Origin: Pteria penguin
Lineage: Eukaryota > Mollusca > Bivalvia > Pterioida > Pteriidae
DNA: 64,000 nucleotides
Direction: 5' to 3'
NCBI GenBank assembly: GCA_035048485.1
Contig: CM068588.1
Coordinates: 28,972,769 to 29,036,768 of the forward strand
In this document: positions 18,820 to 31,300 of the stretch, in pieces
Numbering within the stretch: position 1 is the stretch's first letter
Layout of the letters: every line of letters begins with the position of its first letter
The notes under the pieces: generated by a model
The model's input: only the letters and a program-made list of their open reading frames with translations
Databases searched by the model: none
What the model was told of the DNA's origin: nothing
Program-made: the position numbers and the translations under genes

Positions 18820-21800
18820 CTGAAATAAGGAGAAAAATGTGGAATTTACAATGCATCCATGTGTTTAAGTAACTTTATTGAAGATATTGAAATTTATTTT
18901 GGTGGTATTTATTTCCAAAATTCAAATGCAAATGCAGTACAGTATGTTTAAAATGAGAAGCAAGGCATAATGTATTGATCGATATGGTGGTGGGGGGGGG
19001 GGGGGTGTCAGTGTGGTTTGTTGTCTGTCTTCTTAGAGTAAGTTGCTTGAAAACTGAAAAGAAGGCAACATGTTCTTTTGAATATGCTGGTTCAAAATAC
19101 CAATGCATGTATTTAGCATTTTCTCATAATAATGATACTTTGATTCAAAAATTTAAATTCCCACCTCAGATACAGAGTCAGTCTGGTATACATTTAATAG
19201 ATCATACATATAAGATAAAATGTGCAAAATGTAAAATTCCCCCCCCCCCAAGATAGTCACCTCCTCCAAATCCACAAGCTTTTCATGAGCACCAGCCTCA
19301 TCTTTAGTGAGAAGGATACAGTTCCATGGTGACCATTCCTGATGTTTGTCCCATCGTACTAGGATAAGATCAAACACATCTTCCCAAGCACTCAGTATAC
19401 TCTGACCATTCCAGATCTTCTCCACCAGGTAACGCAAATCTTGTTCCTAGGTAGATATCAATTCATAAAGATATGATACAATGTTTAGTTTATCATATGG
19501 TTTCGTTAGATAAATGATGTACATTATTTTGACATTTTACTTTTGATGAAGATACAAGGCATTATGAATGATATCAATAACTATGGCAACCTACTGATTA
19601 TTATATAAAATGTACTTCTGTGAGGATCCTCAGCAAATTCCAGCTTGCTACCTTTACTTCCGTAAATTATAACAAAGGATCAATTGGTAGTTAATAATGA
19701 AACAATCTTTTCTGAATAATTATATATCAAATTTTACAAGTTTTATTAAGTATCGTAAAATGAAAAAACTTGCCTGTAACAAGAAGGCAATCTTGGAATC
19801 GTCTCCGTATTTTTCTTCGGACTTCCGTAGCTGCTTCAGCATGTGTGTATATGTGCTGTAATCCTGGCGAGTGCGAGCATCGTTGTCGATCTTGGTACAC
19901 TTTTGACATTTACCCACATTACGTGAATTAGAGGACAACGCAAACTGGGTAGATGGCAGGTATTGGTTGCAGCTGGGGCAGAAGTAAATGTTCTTTCGTA
20001 ATGCTGATGGATCTTGTGGAACCTAGATTAACAGTTAATTAACAAACAATAGAAGAAACATCACTGAAATAATTAGTATAAACTAGTTTAGGTTATTTTT
20101 GTAATTAGATTAAGAAGAAAAATTTACCATGTTCGCAGTGAAATTTATATGAAGCATACTGCAGGTTTCTTGGTTTAAAAAATTTCTATGTTGCATTAAC
20201 TTATCATGGAACTACTTGTTCTCATTTTCAATTATATAAACATTTAATAACAGTAAAATGTTCAAATAACACACCTTGAGTAATTTTGCAGACTCTGGGT
20301 TAAAGGTGGGTGTCTTTATATATTGTAAGAAAAGAGTGGAGACTCGTTTTCGGAGTCCCTCTAGGTTTGACTCCTTAACTCCTCGCATGAGTAAATCTGC
20401 TTCACGATCTATCAACTCAATTATTTCCTGGGTCAATTTACAGTCGTGTTCCTATGACAACAATAATAACATTAATTTCAAAGTTTTATAAAGATGCTGT
20501 AATTTGCACCAAAAATGTATTTATGATATACTTATGATAGTATAATATATTAAGAAGAAAATAATAACTATCTCAAACAATGGATCTTTTTGTTAAAATG
20601 GTATGAATACTTTACCTTAACTGTGTGTTTGAGGGTCAGAAGGACATCCAGTCGTTCATCTTGTGTTAGGAACTTCATGTTGATACTGTTGTAAATATCT
20701 CGTAATTCTTTCGCTCTCAGTGTATATGGAGTATCCATTTCTGTGGTCTTCCCATCATGCCCTTTCCATTTTTTAGGTGCAGCAGCCTAGGAAATACAAT
20801 AACAAACTATATATGTAGAATTATAATTATATAATAATATACTGATATTTATTTATTTACAAGCATAAAAATATAAGGGTAACAGAATGATCTATACTTG
20901 AGCTTATTACATTTTTCTGTCATAGGTTTCCAAATACTCCATATAAAATTGGAGAGACTATGATCACTCTGCATATATAATAAAACAGCACTATTAATAT
21001 CATAGTAAGGATAATCCATACACTGAGAAGTTACTTAAGAGTTGTCTCACCTTGTTTAAGAATGCCTGAATTCTCTTTTCTTTGTTTTCTTCATCTGCTT
21101 CCAATTTATGACGACCAATGGCTGAGATAAGTTGTGTTTCCTGATCTAGTAACATACAAAGGGCAGCTTTCCTCTCTGCGCCCGTAATGGTCTGATCTAT
21201 CCTTTCCAATTCTTCTTGTCTCCATTCTACAATTACCAGAAAACAACAAAACTACAAATATCATAATTTATGTGTATGTATTAAAACCATTAAGAGAGTA
21301 TCTCATAAAATTACCATGTTCTCTTACATTCAATGTGGGGGTTATAACAAATGCATTGCCTTACTCTTTACTTACTTTCAAGGGCATGATACAATAAATC
21401 AAAGTCTTCTTTTGTTTTGGGATTCATTCTTCGTTCAAATTCTTTCTTTATCCTCTCCTCCTTTTCTTTCCTCTTCTTCAGTTCTTCCTGCCTTTCCCAT
21501 TCTAATCTTTGTATCTGATCCTCTTTCAGCTTTTGAACATATCGCTTGGCAAGCCAACGTCGATGGTACTTTTGAATTATGATGACCTAAATAATTACGA
21601 ATGATATGTATAGAATGTAAAGAGATAATTTGTAATGCATTTGGCAAGCGTAAATTTTTGCATCATGTCATTCAAATACTTCAATAAGTTTTCCGCAAAC
21701 AATTTTTGGTAGATGTTAATCATAGTATAGGTAAAGTTATCAAGATAATTTCCATGATAGCGAAGTGGAGAAACTAAGAGCATGATTGATATTAAATTTG

Positions 21801-24800
21801 TCACATGATTATACTAACATTAATTGTCAATTAACCATGTGACCATAACAAAATAGTTGTTCTACAAGATTATGCAATGTCAAGCTTTTCTAATATCAAC
21901 TTCATCATCAAGCAAGATGACCCTAGTATGGAATTTATATAAATAGGGCTTGTGCAAAACGACCGTAAGGCAAGTTCTTTTGCTTTTTGCTTGTTGTTTA
22001 TGACAACATCATGGTGGCCTATGTCTACTGATTGAGGAATCTGAAATCTGACCGATGGAGATTTACTGTGTGTTCTAGAGCAATGCTTTAGTCTACCTGG
22101 TCAACAAGACCCCTTTCATATGTGCTGTAAGCAAATTGTTTGTTATACATACCTTTTTCAATATCATAGAGAGATGTTCATCAGCTGTGGTGTATTTTCC
22201 TGGTATCAGCAGTTTATCTGGTATATTTGATACATACACTCCAATTTTGGTCATTTGTGTTGAAGTATTGTTTGTTGTCTGCTGCACCCTATGTCTCTGC
22301 TCTACTGTCTGAGTATCCCGACAATTCTTAGAAACTTGAGAAGGAGGAGGTTGTTTCTTAATGGTTTGAGCTGAGGCATGATGGAAGACGATTCCAGTTT
22401 TCTTATGTTTATATCCTCCTAAATATGGCTTCTTTCTTGTTGCTCTCTCAATCTCTACCACAACATCTTTAGCAGTTTGTTCATCTATGAACAAATACAA
22501 ACCATAAAATTGCTGCTTCATAGTTTTCTTCAAGAAATCCTTTACAATAATGTAAGTTTTAGTTATAATGGTGATCCCAATCAAACTTTTAAATCTATAT
22601 GATAATGTGCTGTCAATTAATGTTTGCTTGTTATCACTACTTCAAGGTATGGCAGAATATTTTGAAATAAAGTTAATACCTGAATGTTTTCTTTTGGGAT
22701 TAAGTTGATTCTAACCCAATTTATAATGCTTCTACTCAAAGAGACCCTTTATGGACTATACAGCCATTATATTAAAATTATCATCACATCTCTTACCAAT
22801 AAGCGTGAGTTTGATCTAACTTGCTTAGATCTTAATCTAAGCCAACCTTGCAGGATCCTTCAACCATAAGTATTGTATTCTCAAAATTCATAAATAAACA
22901 ACGGTTTGAAGGGTAGTGGGATACAAGACTGACACCCATAATATACAATGTCCAAGTTACAGTAAATATTAATGACCATCTCTTTTACTTTTAAGCATGC
23001 CTTAACTTGACTACGTACACAGCATAGTGCATCTTGGCACATTCTGTCCATATGAGATGTAAAAGAGATGACTATTCTAGAGAAAAATTCTTAAGGTTTA
23101 CAATCAGTAACGTAGAATACCTGACACCTACATATAAATAAAGCTTAATTCTATAAAAGTGTTTATAATGATATTTTACACCTGTTTTCAGTGAACCTTG
23201 ATCCTCTCTGTGTTAGATGTGGAGACATTATACATTTAATTTTAAAGCCAATAAATTGATACTTTCAAGTTAAACTGATCTTCCATAAGGAAGACAATTA
23301 TATAAATTGTTATTATCTTTGATTCTCCTTTTATAAAAATACCACCTCATAATCCATACATTGAACAACAGGTGGTTTGTTTTCACTGTTTGTGACGTCA
23401 CATTCAAAAATGGATAAAAATCAAATCACAAACAATCCATTTCACAGAAATAGTGTAGTATCAAAAATCCTTTAAATCAACCTAAACTAGATTAAATATA
23501 ACATAAAGAATTTAAACCAAGGTTACCTGTTTGAACCCTAACAGTGATGACATCTGGCATATGATATTCTTGGCGTGGTCTGTAGGTTTTGATTGGCGTA
23601 TTGACAGGGTCTGCAGACTGCATTTCAAGCTGTATTGTACCATTAGGTCCCACCCCAAGGTCTGCCAGTGTGGTGCTACCAGTGACAACCTTTCCTAATA
23701 ATCAAGCAAGGCTTTTCAGTCTCAATACAATGAACTAAACATAATATGTCAAATATTTCATATTTTTATACATTTACATGAAATCTGATTAATTCATTTA
23801 AATGGAAGAAGATCTTTAGCAACATCCATTGTATTGATGTTTTGCATGACTGAAACTTGCCTCAAATTATTGTCAGTTTGATGTTCACCATATTCTTTTA
23901 TCATTGATAACCCAAGTATTTCAAATTACTGATATTTCAGACCTCAAATGACAGTAAATTGCATTGCAAATGTAATTTTATACTTTTACCATTCAATAAT
24001 AAATTGTTTTAGTACTAACCATCAAACATCAGTAGAATCAAGTTGATTGGCATCTTCAGTTCATTAGAAAAGTGATCTTTAAGTTGATCTAAAGACTGAC
24101 CTAGTGTACAGGCTAAAGTGACCACTTGACCACTGGGCATCAAAACAATTTTAACTAGAACAAAGAATGAAAAAATTTTAACATTAAGTGAATCAAATTT
24201 AATGAAACTTTTCAACAACAACATTTGATTAATCAGTTAATGCTCTTATCTAGTAAGTTGCAGAATCATATAACCTGAAGCAACTGTACCAAATTTATAT
24301 GATTTGCGCTGAGCAATAATACATATTTACCTGTGGCAGTGGCTTCTAGATTTGCAGTGGTTCTTGGTGTAGTGCCATGTGGATCTGTCTCATGAAGTTC
24401 TCCAGTGTCCATTGTCTGTGTAGGTTGAGGGGTTGGTGCAGGAGCTGTTTGCTGTACAAAAATATTAAATCTGTACATGTAATAATTTGCAAGTACCTTT
24501 CATGTCATTAGTACATAGCTTGTTGTCCAGCTTTTTATGATGTTAAGGGTAAAAAGGTCAACTTTATGAGAGAAATTATGTATAATAAAATTCAATGAAC
24601 CCATGATAGTACAAAAGATTTTTTCTAAATGTTTAGTGATATGAATAAAGTATTAAAGAAAATGACTTTTTTTAATTCTGGTCATGAAATATACCTGTAA
24701 TGTTTCTTCTCTAACAGCATCTGATTTCTCTTCACTCTTCTCTTTTTTATCCTCTGATGTACCTTCATCTGGTTTTGTTTCCTCTTCCTTTGTTTCTTCT

Positions 24801-26936
24801 TGTTTCTCCTCTTCTGCTTTTGTTTCCTCTTTCTTTGTTTCTTCTGGGGCTTTTTCCTCTGTTGCTTTCGATTCTTCTTGCTCATTATCCTTTTCTTTTA
24901 TGGTTTCCTCCTCCTTTTTGTCAACTTCTTCTGATGTTTCTACAGGTTTCTCTTCTTCTTTTGTATCCTCCTAAAACAATGTTGAAAACATTGAAACAAA
25001 TTGTTCATGGAGTTTCAGATAACTCTAATTTCTACATACATTACTTACAGACAGTGACTGAAACTGTGTAATGTTATGGTATTAATTATTGTACTTTTAT
25101 TCTTCTGATTAATCAGCGTTTTGTATGATACCTCTTTCTGCTCTGTTGACTGTTCTTCTTTCGTATTTTCACCTGCATTTTCTTCTTGTGGTGGAACTAC
25201 AAGCAAGACAAGATATTCAGTGTAACAAACAACTAAACTTTGAGATATTCTCTATTTTAAACTATTATTATTCCAAAGTTTTAATATTTAATCAAGTTTG
25301 CATTTGAATATGGTAAACAAGGATTATTGATGAAATTACTGATATGAAATCAATAAAATTGTTATTTAATGAGACTGAAATAAAAGTAAGGAATGAAAAT
25401 GTATTCTCCTTGACATCTATTACTTTTCAACCTGTTTAAAGAACAAGAATTATCAATTCTTATTTCTGTCGTCTTTTTTCTTCCCTTTTTTCTCATTAGT
25501 TTTTAATTTCTTTGGGAATATCTAAGCCATGACATCAGCCAAATGTTTTTGTCCATAATTTCACACTCATTATAATTAAGCATCCAAGAGATTTTAAATA
25601 ATTCCAACACAGCATTAGAACATTTATATTACATATACAAATGCCTTCACTTTCTGACTTTCTTCAAAATGATAAAATGAGAAACACTTACTTACCTGCA
25701 GATACTCATGCCCATAAATATTAATAAAGCAACACAAAGAATTCTCAAACCCAGAAATCATATACAAATACCTTTTCTTGCACCATCAACCACAAAAACT
25801 CATTTCTTCTAAAAACTATATGTGACTGGAATTCACTATCAGAAGACATTATATCTTTGATTTCAATTACTTCCTTTAGAACTTATTTAGATTGGGATAA
25901 GCCATTATTCCCAAAATATTTCACTGTTGGTGAGAGAAAATACCAGCTCCTTCATACATGCCTTAGAACTGGGTGTTGCTCACTGAATTCTGACCTCTTC
26001 AAAAATCATCTTTCTGACTCACCATTATGTCAGTGTGGGCATAATAAATCATTACACAACATTTCTTCTCGAATTGTCCACTTTATGCAACAGAGCTAAC
26101 ACTCAGTACTATTTTGGTTAATGTGAATACTGATATTCTTTTAAATGGTTGCCCTATGTACAGTGAGGATGTCAACAGATCCATATTCTTAGCTGTCCAA
26201 AACTTCATTAAAGATAGTAATAGATTTAAATGACTATTAATTTGAGCTGATCTCAGCAAATAGCTCCACTACCATTTTTATAACAACATCAATACTGCTC
26301 TTACTTATAGATATACATATACACATTATTATTATGTGCATTGTTTTCTCTGTTCCACCATAGTTTGTTACTCTATTCTCATCTCGCACTACTTATTATT
26401 CTTCTTTTCTCTGACTTGGCCTCACTCTCCTCTCAAATATATTTTTTTCATTTTAGCTTAAATTATAATTTATGGTCTAAACAAAATTATATTTATGTTA
26501 TATGTATTTTCATAAAAGGCCAGCAAATTCATTCATCAGTAACTTCTTTATCAGGAGCGAGCTTTGAATATAAGTTCTGCTTGTTGCTCTATCCTGAATC
26601 TTTCTATATGTACTATATAATCTAAATTAATTTCATCTGAAAAAAATATTGTTTAAACCAAATACCTTCACTTTTTTCAGCTTCAGTAGGTTTACTCTCT
26701 TCTGAGTCAGGCTGTGCATTGGGTGCTGCTTGTATTGTTTCTTGTGGTGAAGGCTCGACCACAGGAATTTCTGATGAAGCTGCCACAGGAACAGATGGTA
26801 TCTCTACTGGCGGTTTTGCATTTGGAGCTGTCTGCTCTGCCTCCTCAGGAGCTTGCTCTTGGACTGCATCAGTTACAGGAGCCTCCTCTGGCTTCTCTTC
26901 TGGGGGAGGAGGAGCAGGTGTTTCTTGATCAGCCAT
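18646..26936 (-). CDS. IQUB: IQUB, IQ motif and ubiquitin-like domain protein (complete)
   Basis: IQUB is a ciliary/flagellar protein of the radial spokes (related to the Ciona sperm spoke protein CMUB116). Coding exons, 5' to 3' on the minus strand: 26666-26936, 25132-25196, 24695-24970, 24331-24451, 24020-24154, 23527-23694, 22153-22484, 21376-21586, 21051-21226, 20616-20786, 20275-20451, 19774-20022, 19261-19446, 18646-18819. Phases agree throughout, giving 2,712 nt, 903 residues plus TAA; the human protein is ~790. Diagnostic stretches are [80 protein letters not shown] and [17 protein letters not shown]. The extra length is an acidic N-terminal region. All introns are GT-AG except one GC-AG. 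The start ATG at 26934-26936 follows a 5' UTR acceptor at 26947/26948. Confidence 0.96.
18985..19250 (-). repeat. Poly-G and poly-C runs in one IQUB intron
   Basis: Fourteen G at 18992-19005 (plus strand) and eleven C at 19239-19249 lie in the same 441-nt intron. In the transcript they become a G-run just after the 5' splice site and a C-run ~230 nt downstream, able to pair. Unit numbers in such runs are error-prone in assemblies. Confidence 0.85.
19774..20022 (-). CDS. IQUB: IQUB zinc-ribbon exon with GC donor
   Basis: Residues 702-784 contain two CxxC knuckles, C716/C719 ([12 protein letters not shown]) and C740/C743 (KCQKCTKI), spaced as in a zinc ribbon. The exon ends [10 protein letters not shown] and is followed by GCAAGT where GTAAGT is expected. 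The next exon starts [20 protein letters not shown] and joins in phase, so the GC-AG junction is well supported. Confidence 0.9.
21376..21586 (-). CDS. IQUB: IQUB IQ-motif exon
   Basis: Residues 457-526 begin [20 protein letters not shown], an IQ motif (I460-Q461 ... R465-R466 ... K470) expected to bind calmodulin or an EF-hand light chain. A long charged helix follows ([20 protein letters not shown]), and the exon ends [17 protein letters not shown]. In the spoke, such a helix would act as a structural strut. Confidence 0.9.
22153..22484 (-). CDS. IQUB: IQUB conserved central exon
   Basis: This 110-codon exon (residues 346-456) includes [20 protein letters not shown] and [20 protein letters not shown] followed by [20 protein letters not shown]. 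It is the most conserved block of the family and the strongest single piece of evidence for IQUB identity. It ends with [12 protein letters not shown] just before the IQ exon. Confidence 0.93.
22485..23526 (-). other. IQUB intron, no recognised element
   Basis: This 1.04-kb AT-rich intron lies between the central exon and the exon that ends the ubiquitin-like domain. A palindromic gtgacgtcac (CRE-like) occurs near 23392-23401. No repeat or coding homology was seen. Confidence 0.6.
23527..24154 (-). CDS. IQUB: IQUB ubiquitin-like domain (two exons)
   Basis: Exon 24020-24154 begins [20 protein letters not shown] and continues [20 protein letters not shown] with LLMFDG. Exon 23527-23694 continues [20 protein letters not shown]. 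Residues 245 to ~318 follow the beta-grasp order (strand, turn, strand, helix, strand, 'LxDlGv'). The ubiquitin C-terminal Gly-Gly is absent, so this is a built-in fold and not a conjugated modifier. Confidence 0.88.
24695..25196 (-). CDS. IQUB: IQUB acidic low-complexity region (two exons)
   Basis: Exons 25132-25196 and 24695-24970 encode residues 91-204. The stretch is dominated by Glu, Lys and Thr with KEEETK-like repeats ([20 protein letters not shown]). The reading frame is set by flanking exons in matching phase. It has no counterpart of this length in the vertebrate protein and accounts for most of the extra size. Likely disordered. The antisense strand reads as Ser/Phe-rich open frames, which are artefacts. 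Confidence 0.85.
25741..26235 (+). pseudogene. Degenerate non-LTR retrotransposon 3' end (LINE, ORF2 C-terminus)
   Basis: On the plus strand, antisense to IQUB, the reading gives [13 protein letters not shown], then [20 protein letters not shown] with [11 protein letters not shown]. After a frameshift it gives '[20 protein letters not shown]'. These are the order and wording of the region C-terminal to reverse transcriptase in jockey/CR1-type LINEs (WN.Lp, R.G...L..HL, SP.C.CG, F...v..FI..S.RF). It has stops and a frameshift, and no upstream RT domain is present, so this is a 5'-truncated dead copy in the first coding intron of IQUB. Confidence 0.75.
26666..26936 (-). CDS. IQUB: IQUB first coding exon, Pro/Glu-rich
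   Basis: It encodes residues 1-90, starting [20 protein letters not shown]. The composition is Pro, Glu and Ala with no predicted fold and low family conservation. The exon carries only 11 nt of 5' UTR before ATG; the rest of the UTR is in the upstream non-coding exon near 27225. The donor is at 26665. Confidence 0.88.
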
Positions 26937-27224
26937 GCCTTCTTACTCTGCATAATTTAAAGAAATAGATAAAATTAAGCATGGATATTCAATGCGAATT
27001 ATGATGAAAACTGAAGTTCTACATCTAGATCTGCACCCTAAAATTCACTAATAATTTCCGAGTAGGCGAGTATGACTATCTATACATCACGCAACAGACT
27101 TGACGATTACACAATGGGTAACATTTAATTGTGAATTTAAATACTTTCGAATTATTTCTCTACGAAAATAACATTTTCAAATATCAGTTATATATAAATA
27201 ACGAACGCATATGTTTTCATTTAC

Positions 27225-27265
27225 CTTATTCTTTGCTGTAGTACGAATGTCAGAGAGCCGCCATT
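27225..27265 (-). other. IQUB: IQUB 5' UTR exon (3' border defined)
   Basis: On the minus strand an aagaataag|gtaaatg donor is at 27224/27223. It pairs in position with the acceptor at 26948 just before the IQUB start. The 5' border (transcription start) is not visible in sequence; 27265 is a guess. Confidence 0.45.
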
Positions 27266-27566
27266 AGGGTTATTTTCATGGCGCTTGGCAACGGAGACGC
27301 GCACCTTAAAGCGAATGTTATCTAAATTCTCATTGGATAGAATTTGAACTTAAACCAATCAGAATCCAAGTTACATTGTAGATCGTGGTTTGAGGAGCCA
27401 TAACTTTTTCCGCTGGTCCATAACAACACTATGGTCAGCATTTTCATCTGAATTTTGTGATAAAAAACTATATGCAAGAACTTTGTAATAGACATGTAGT
27501 TTTTATATTTATAGGTTTCGTTTGAGAATTATTGTTAGACACGTGTGATTTATCGGATCGCCAAAG
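27240..27566. promoter_or_regulatory. Putative bidirectional promoter of IQUB and the dynein gene
   Basis: The two genes start head to head ~300 bp apart. Between them is ATTGG (27332-27336) and CCAAT (27355-27359), two CCAAT boxes in opposite orientation. An imperfect RFX X-box, ATGGCG-CTT-GGCAAC (27278-27292), has a perfect right half (RGYAAC). Local GC is higher than in the surroundings (27240-27310). No TATA box is evident. RFX sites are the standard mark of ciliary gene promoters, which fits both products. Confidence 0.5.
27400..27566 (+). other. DNAH7: Dynein gene 5' UTR exon (3' border defined)
   Basis: ggatcgccaaag|gtgagagc gives a strong donor at 27567. The next acceptor, ttttcaattttag, is at 28356-28357 directly before the start ATG. 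The start of this non-coding exon is unknown. The 790-nt intron that follows has no recognised element. Confidence 0.45.
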
Positions 27567-28357
27567 GTGAGAGCTAAAATAATTTGTTACTATGTGCAGT
27601 TAATACATTCACTTTGCTTATTGAATGAAAAATGGCGAAGTCTTTAAATTATATATCGACGTTTATTTAGACAGCTATCAGTGTCAGTTATGCCTTGTTA
27701 GGTGAAGAGTGAATAATTCTGTTTGCAAGTCATGAATTTTTAGCTGCATTTTAATTTTTGCCAGGACATTTTTGTACATTAGTCATAACATAAATATATT
27801 TGATGCAGTCTCAAATCTTGTTCTCTACTGTATTGGAGTTTTGGAGATATTCCAAGATGTCATGTTGAAATAATAACACTGCATGTGTGTACTATTCACC
27901 TGATTCTTGCCTATTCATTTTAAACCTGGATTGATTATATATAGTGTTGGTCCTATAATGTTGCTCTGATGACTGATGTTCTTCAGACAAGGATTATACA
28001 AGAGTAAACAATGTGAATGACATTGAAAAGGACAAGTGCCATGTGAAAATATAAATTCTTCCATAGATTAAACAGATTAAACAAAGAGATGCCTTAAAGG
28101 AAAGTTCGAAAATTCCTTTTTTTCAAATTATCTTTATTGCTGAAAGTGATTTGATATTAAACAATAAACAAAGCAGTGCAACATATCTATAGGGAAGGCT
28201 TTGTGACTGTTTGAAGGTATAATTAAGATTTTTGAAAAAAAAAGGTAGTAGGTAGTGCATGTTTTTTTTAAGAATCTCTGAAGTCTTTACATACTATAAA
28301 ATTCATTTATATCAGTATTCAAATAATTGCACAGACAATGCTGTTTTTCAATTTTAG

Positions 28358-31300
28358 ATGGCATCTGTTAATGGTGTACAGAATATGAATGGGCATCATA
28401 CACCAAATGGTGTAGCAAGTCCTAGAGAAAATGGTGTCAATGAAAGAATGAATGGTTCATCAAGACAGAAGAGTAAAAGTGGAGGAATTGGACCTAATGG
28501 CTACCCTAGGCTACCTCCCATTACCAAACCATCTCTTAAGATGGATGACCCTTATGCCAATAGCAAACTCATGACCTTCAGATTAGCCAATCATAAACAA
28601 GCAATGCTGATGCAAATACTGTAAGACAATCTTTCGTTAACTACGATTTTTAGATGAAAGATTAAAATTTTCAGTGCAATTTGAAATTATTTCTTGATGT
28701 TTTCATTTACAAGAAAACTTGGGTAAAGTGGCTTAAAATATAAAAGAAAAATACAAGTTTTGATGTGGGTAAAGGGTTCAGTTGATTGACCAAAATTTGA
28801 GTGAGAAAAATCAAAGATCACAATTTTACTCTTTTCAATTTATGTTTCAAATGTTTATAGATAAAGTTTTTATAACATAAAACTGTATACATCAAATACT
28901 TCTTATTTATTTTCTTAACAGGCAAAATCAAGCTTTGAAAGATTTTGAAGATATTGAGGAATTCAATGAAAAACATGCAGAGGAAAAGAAAGATCCTGAT
29001 TATCCTCCAGAGGTCAGTTCTGTGTTAATAAAGTGTTGTAAAACAGTTTATTTTCAAAAGTAATGAAAGTAAGTTTTATTTGAGTTGATATCTTTACCTT
29101 TGCAATTTTATTTATTTTATCTTTTTTGAAGGGGAGGGGGGAGGGAGTTTGTAGAAAGAAAGGTACATATACATTTAAAAAACTTAAAATTTTTGTGTAT
29201 AATCGTTCAGTACTTGAATTTTGGTCTCCATATGTAAATGTTTTTGAGTTAAAAATACTGAAAGCTTATCTTACGGTCATAACACTCGTTTAAAGTTTCA
29301 GGAAACTGATTTATTCTGTTATGTAAATGTATGTCAATGACCCACAGTCAGAATTCATAGCATGTGTACAGGACCTGAGAAACACACATGAAGTAACACT
29401 GACTTAATATGAATAACTTATTTGTGACAATTTCCTTGATATAGATACAAAGAGAAGACTTCTTAAGGGTTAGTTATGTACAAAAAGCATGAAGTAAATG
29501 TTGTCAGTACTTGACAGTGTTCCTCGCTAATCACACAAAACTGAAGCAGCAATATTAAGAAATACATGTACTGTTTGGTCACTATGCATGATTGTAACTG
29601 AGTACTTTAGAGCATTGAAATAAACTAGAAATCAAAGTTAAACATTTGATGAATTTACGTATGCAAACAGTCCCACAACTATTTGTATTATATGTTGTTG
29701 ACATGGCATGTATTCATGTGGAATTGCCTTACACAGATGATGAGTAAAGAGAGGCGTATAAGGGTATGTAAATATTGTGCTTTGAATGTAGCATCTTCTA
29801 ACCCTATTTGATATAACAGATATTTTCTCTGCTTATTAACACCTTTACTTCTGAGTTCTCTTTAAAAAGTTTTCAAGTGCTATTAGAATGCTGGGGAATT
29901 TTGCATTTTCATAAAATTCTAATTGAATCATTATAAGATTCATAAGATTTACTGTTCCTTCTGCTTCAGTATTTATCTGAGAGATATCTAAAAATACCCA
30001 TTTGCCTGATTTTACTGGAAAACCTTAGTAAAATAAAGGCTTCCAGTTCAACTTGTGGTACAAGTACAAAATTTAATGTCATTTTAATATGACATCACAA
30101 TTCAAACATTAACATCATAATTAAAATCCAAGGAAAAGCAGCATTTGCACAGCTTCTGATGTTACATATTACAGAGGTTAATGACTGTAAAAAGCCATGA
30201 AGCTGTTCATGCATTATTGTATATATCTTGTGATTAGTGTCACACAGAAATGTAATTTTTGGTCAGCAATTCATGTATGTAGATACACACATTATACTGA
30301 AAAATTGTGAACATCCTAATAGCACTTTCATTTTTTTTTTTTATTTTGAATGTTCTGCTTTTCACTTACACAGCTTTTCTTTATAATTTTTGAGTTGTCG
30401 AAATATCATATGGAGACTTTTTTGTTAAGATACATTTCTTACATATACATTCTCAAAAGAATAATTCAATTTGAAATGATTTATTCTAGTACAAATAACT
30501 ATTTTACTTTGTAATTTAAGAAATGGAATATAAAAATATGATTATATTTACAAATTATTAATCTTACTTGCCAATTGCATAAATCTTTTAAACTTCAATA
30601 TTGTTATGCTTCAGTATACCGGTTTTTTCTTCTACTATGCAATATATGCTTATGTTGAATGTTTAAAGGCCATTTCCAAGTTTTATCTCTATTATAGTAC
30701 AGTCTTAAGTAATAAAGTGGAGCTTTTTGTCCTTACTCCTTAGGCACAAAATTACTTTAAACAAAATGATTTCAAGTTTCAAGCAAAAGGAAAACAGTAA
30801 TATCTACTTTAACATTAAAAGACAGATTTTCACTTTCATTTGTAATGCTTGAAATTTTGTGATTAGAATGTCAGTGTTTGTCTGTAGTAATATATTTTTT
30901 TTAGATGATATTTAAGAATTTCTAATTGTAATCAAAAACTCAGAAATAGTCTTTTCTGCTGTTGGCTTTCACTTTATTTTCTAGTTTTATAGAGATTCAA
31001 GTTTGTTTCCCTGAGTCTTTGTAAAACATTATAAAGAAAACAAGAGATGTTAACTTTAAGTGATTGAGCATGTTTAGTCTGTTTTGACCTAATTTGCACA
31101 TGTTTTCCTCTGCATGACATGATATTTTAATACAAATACTCCGATTTTCTGCAATACCCAAAGTGGTGTGTATCGTAAGAGAGAAATTAAAGGAACATCT
31201 GTAATTGACACTTGATTGTGTGATTCACAGCTGATTGTGTGTATGTGTAATTGAGCAGAATCTTAAGCTGCCAACTAAAGTCTTGATTAAATGTATTATT

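Noticed and set aside
24684..24974. Ser/Phe-rich plus-strand protein
   Set aside because: It is the antisense of the IQUB Glu/Lys-rich exon, whose phase fits both neighbours.
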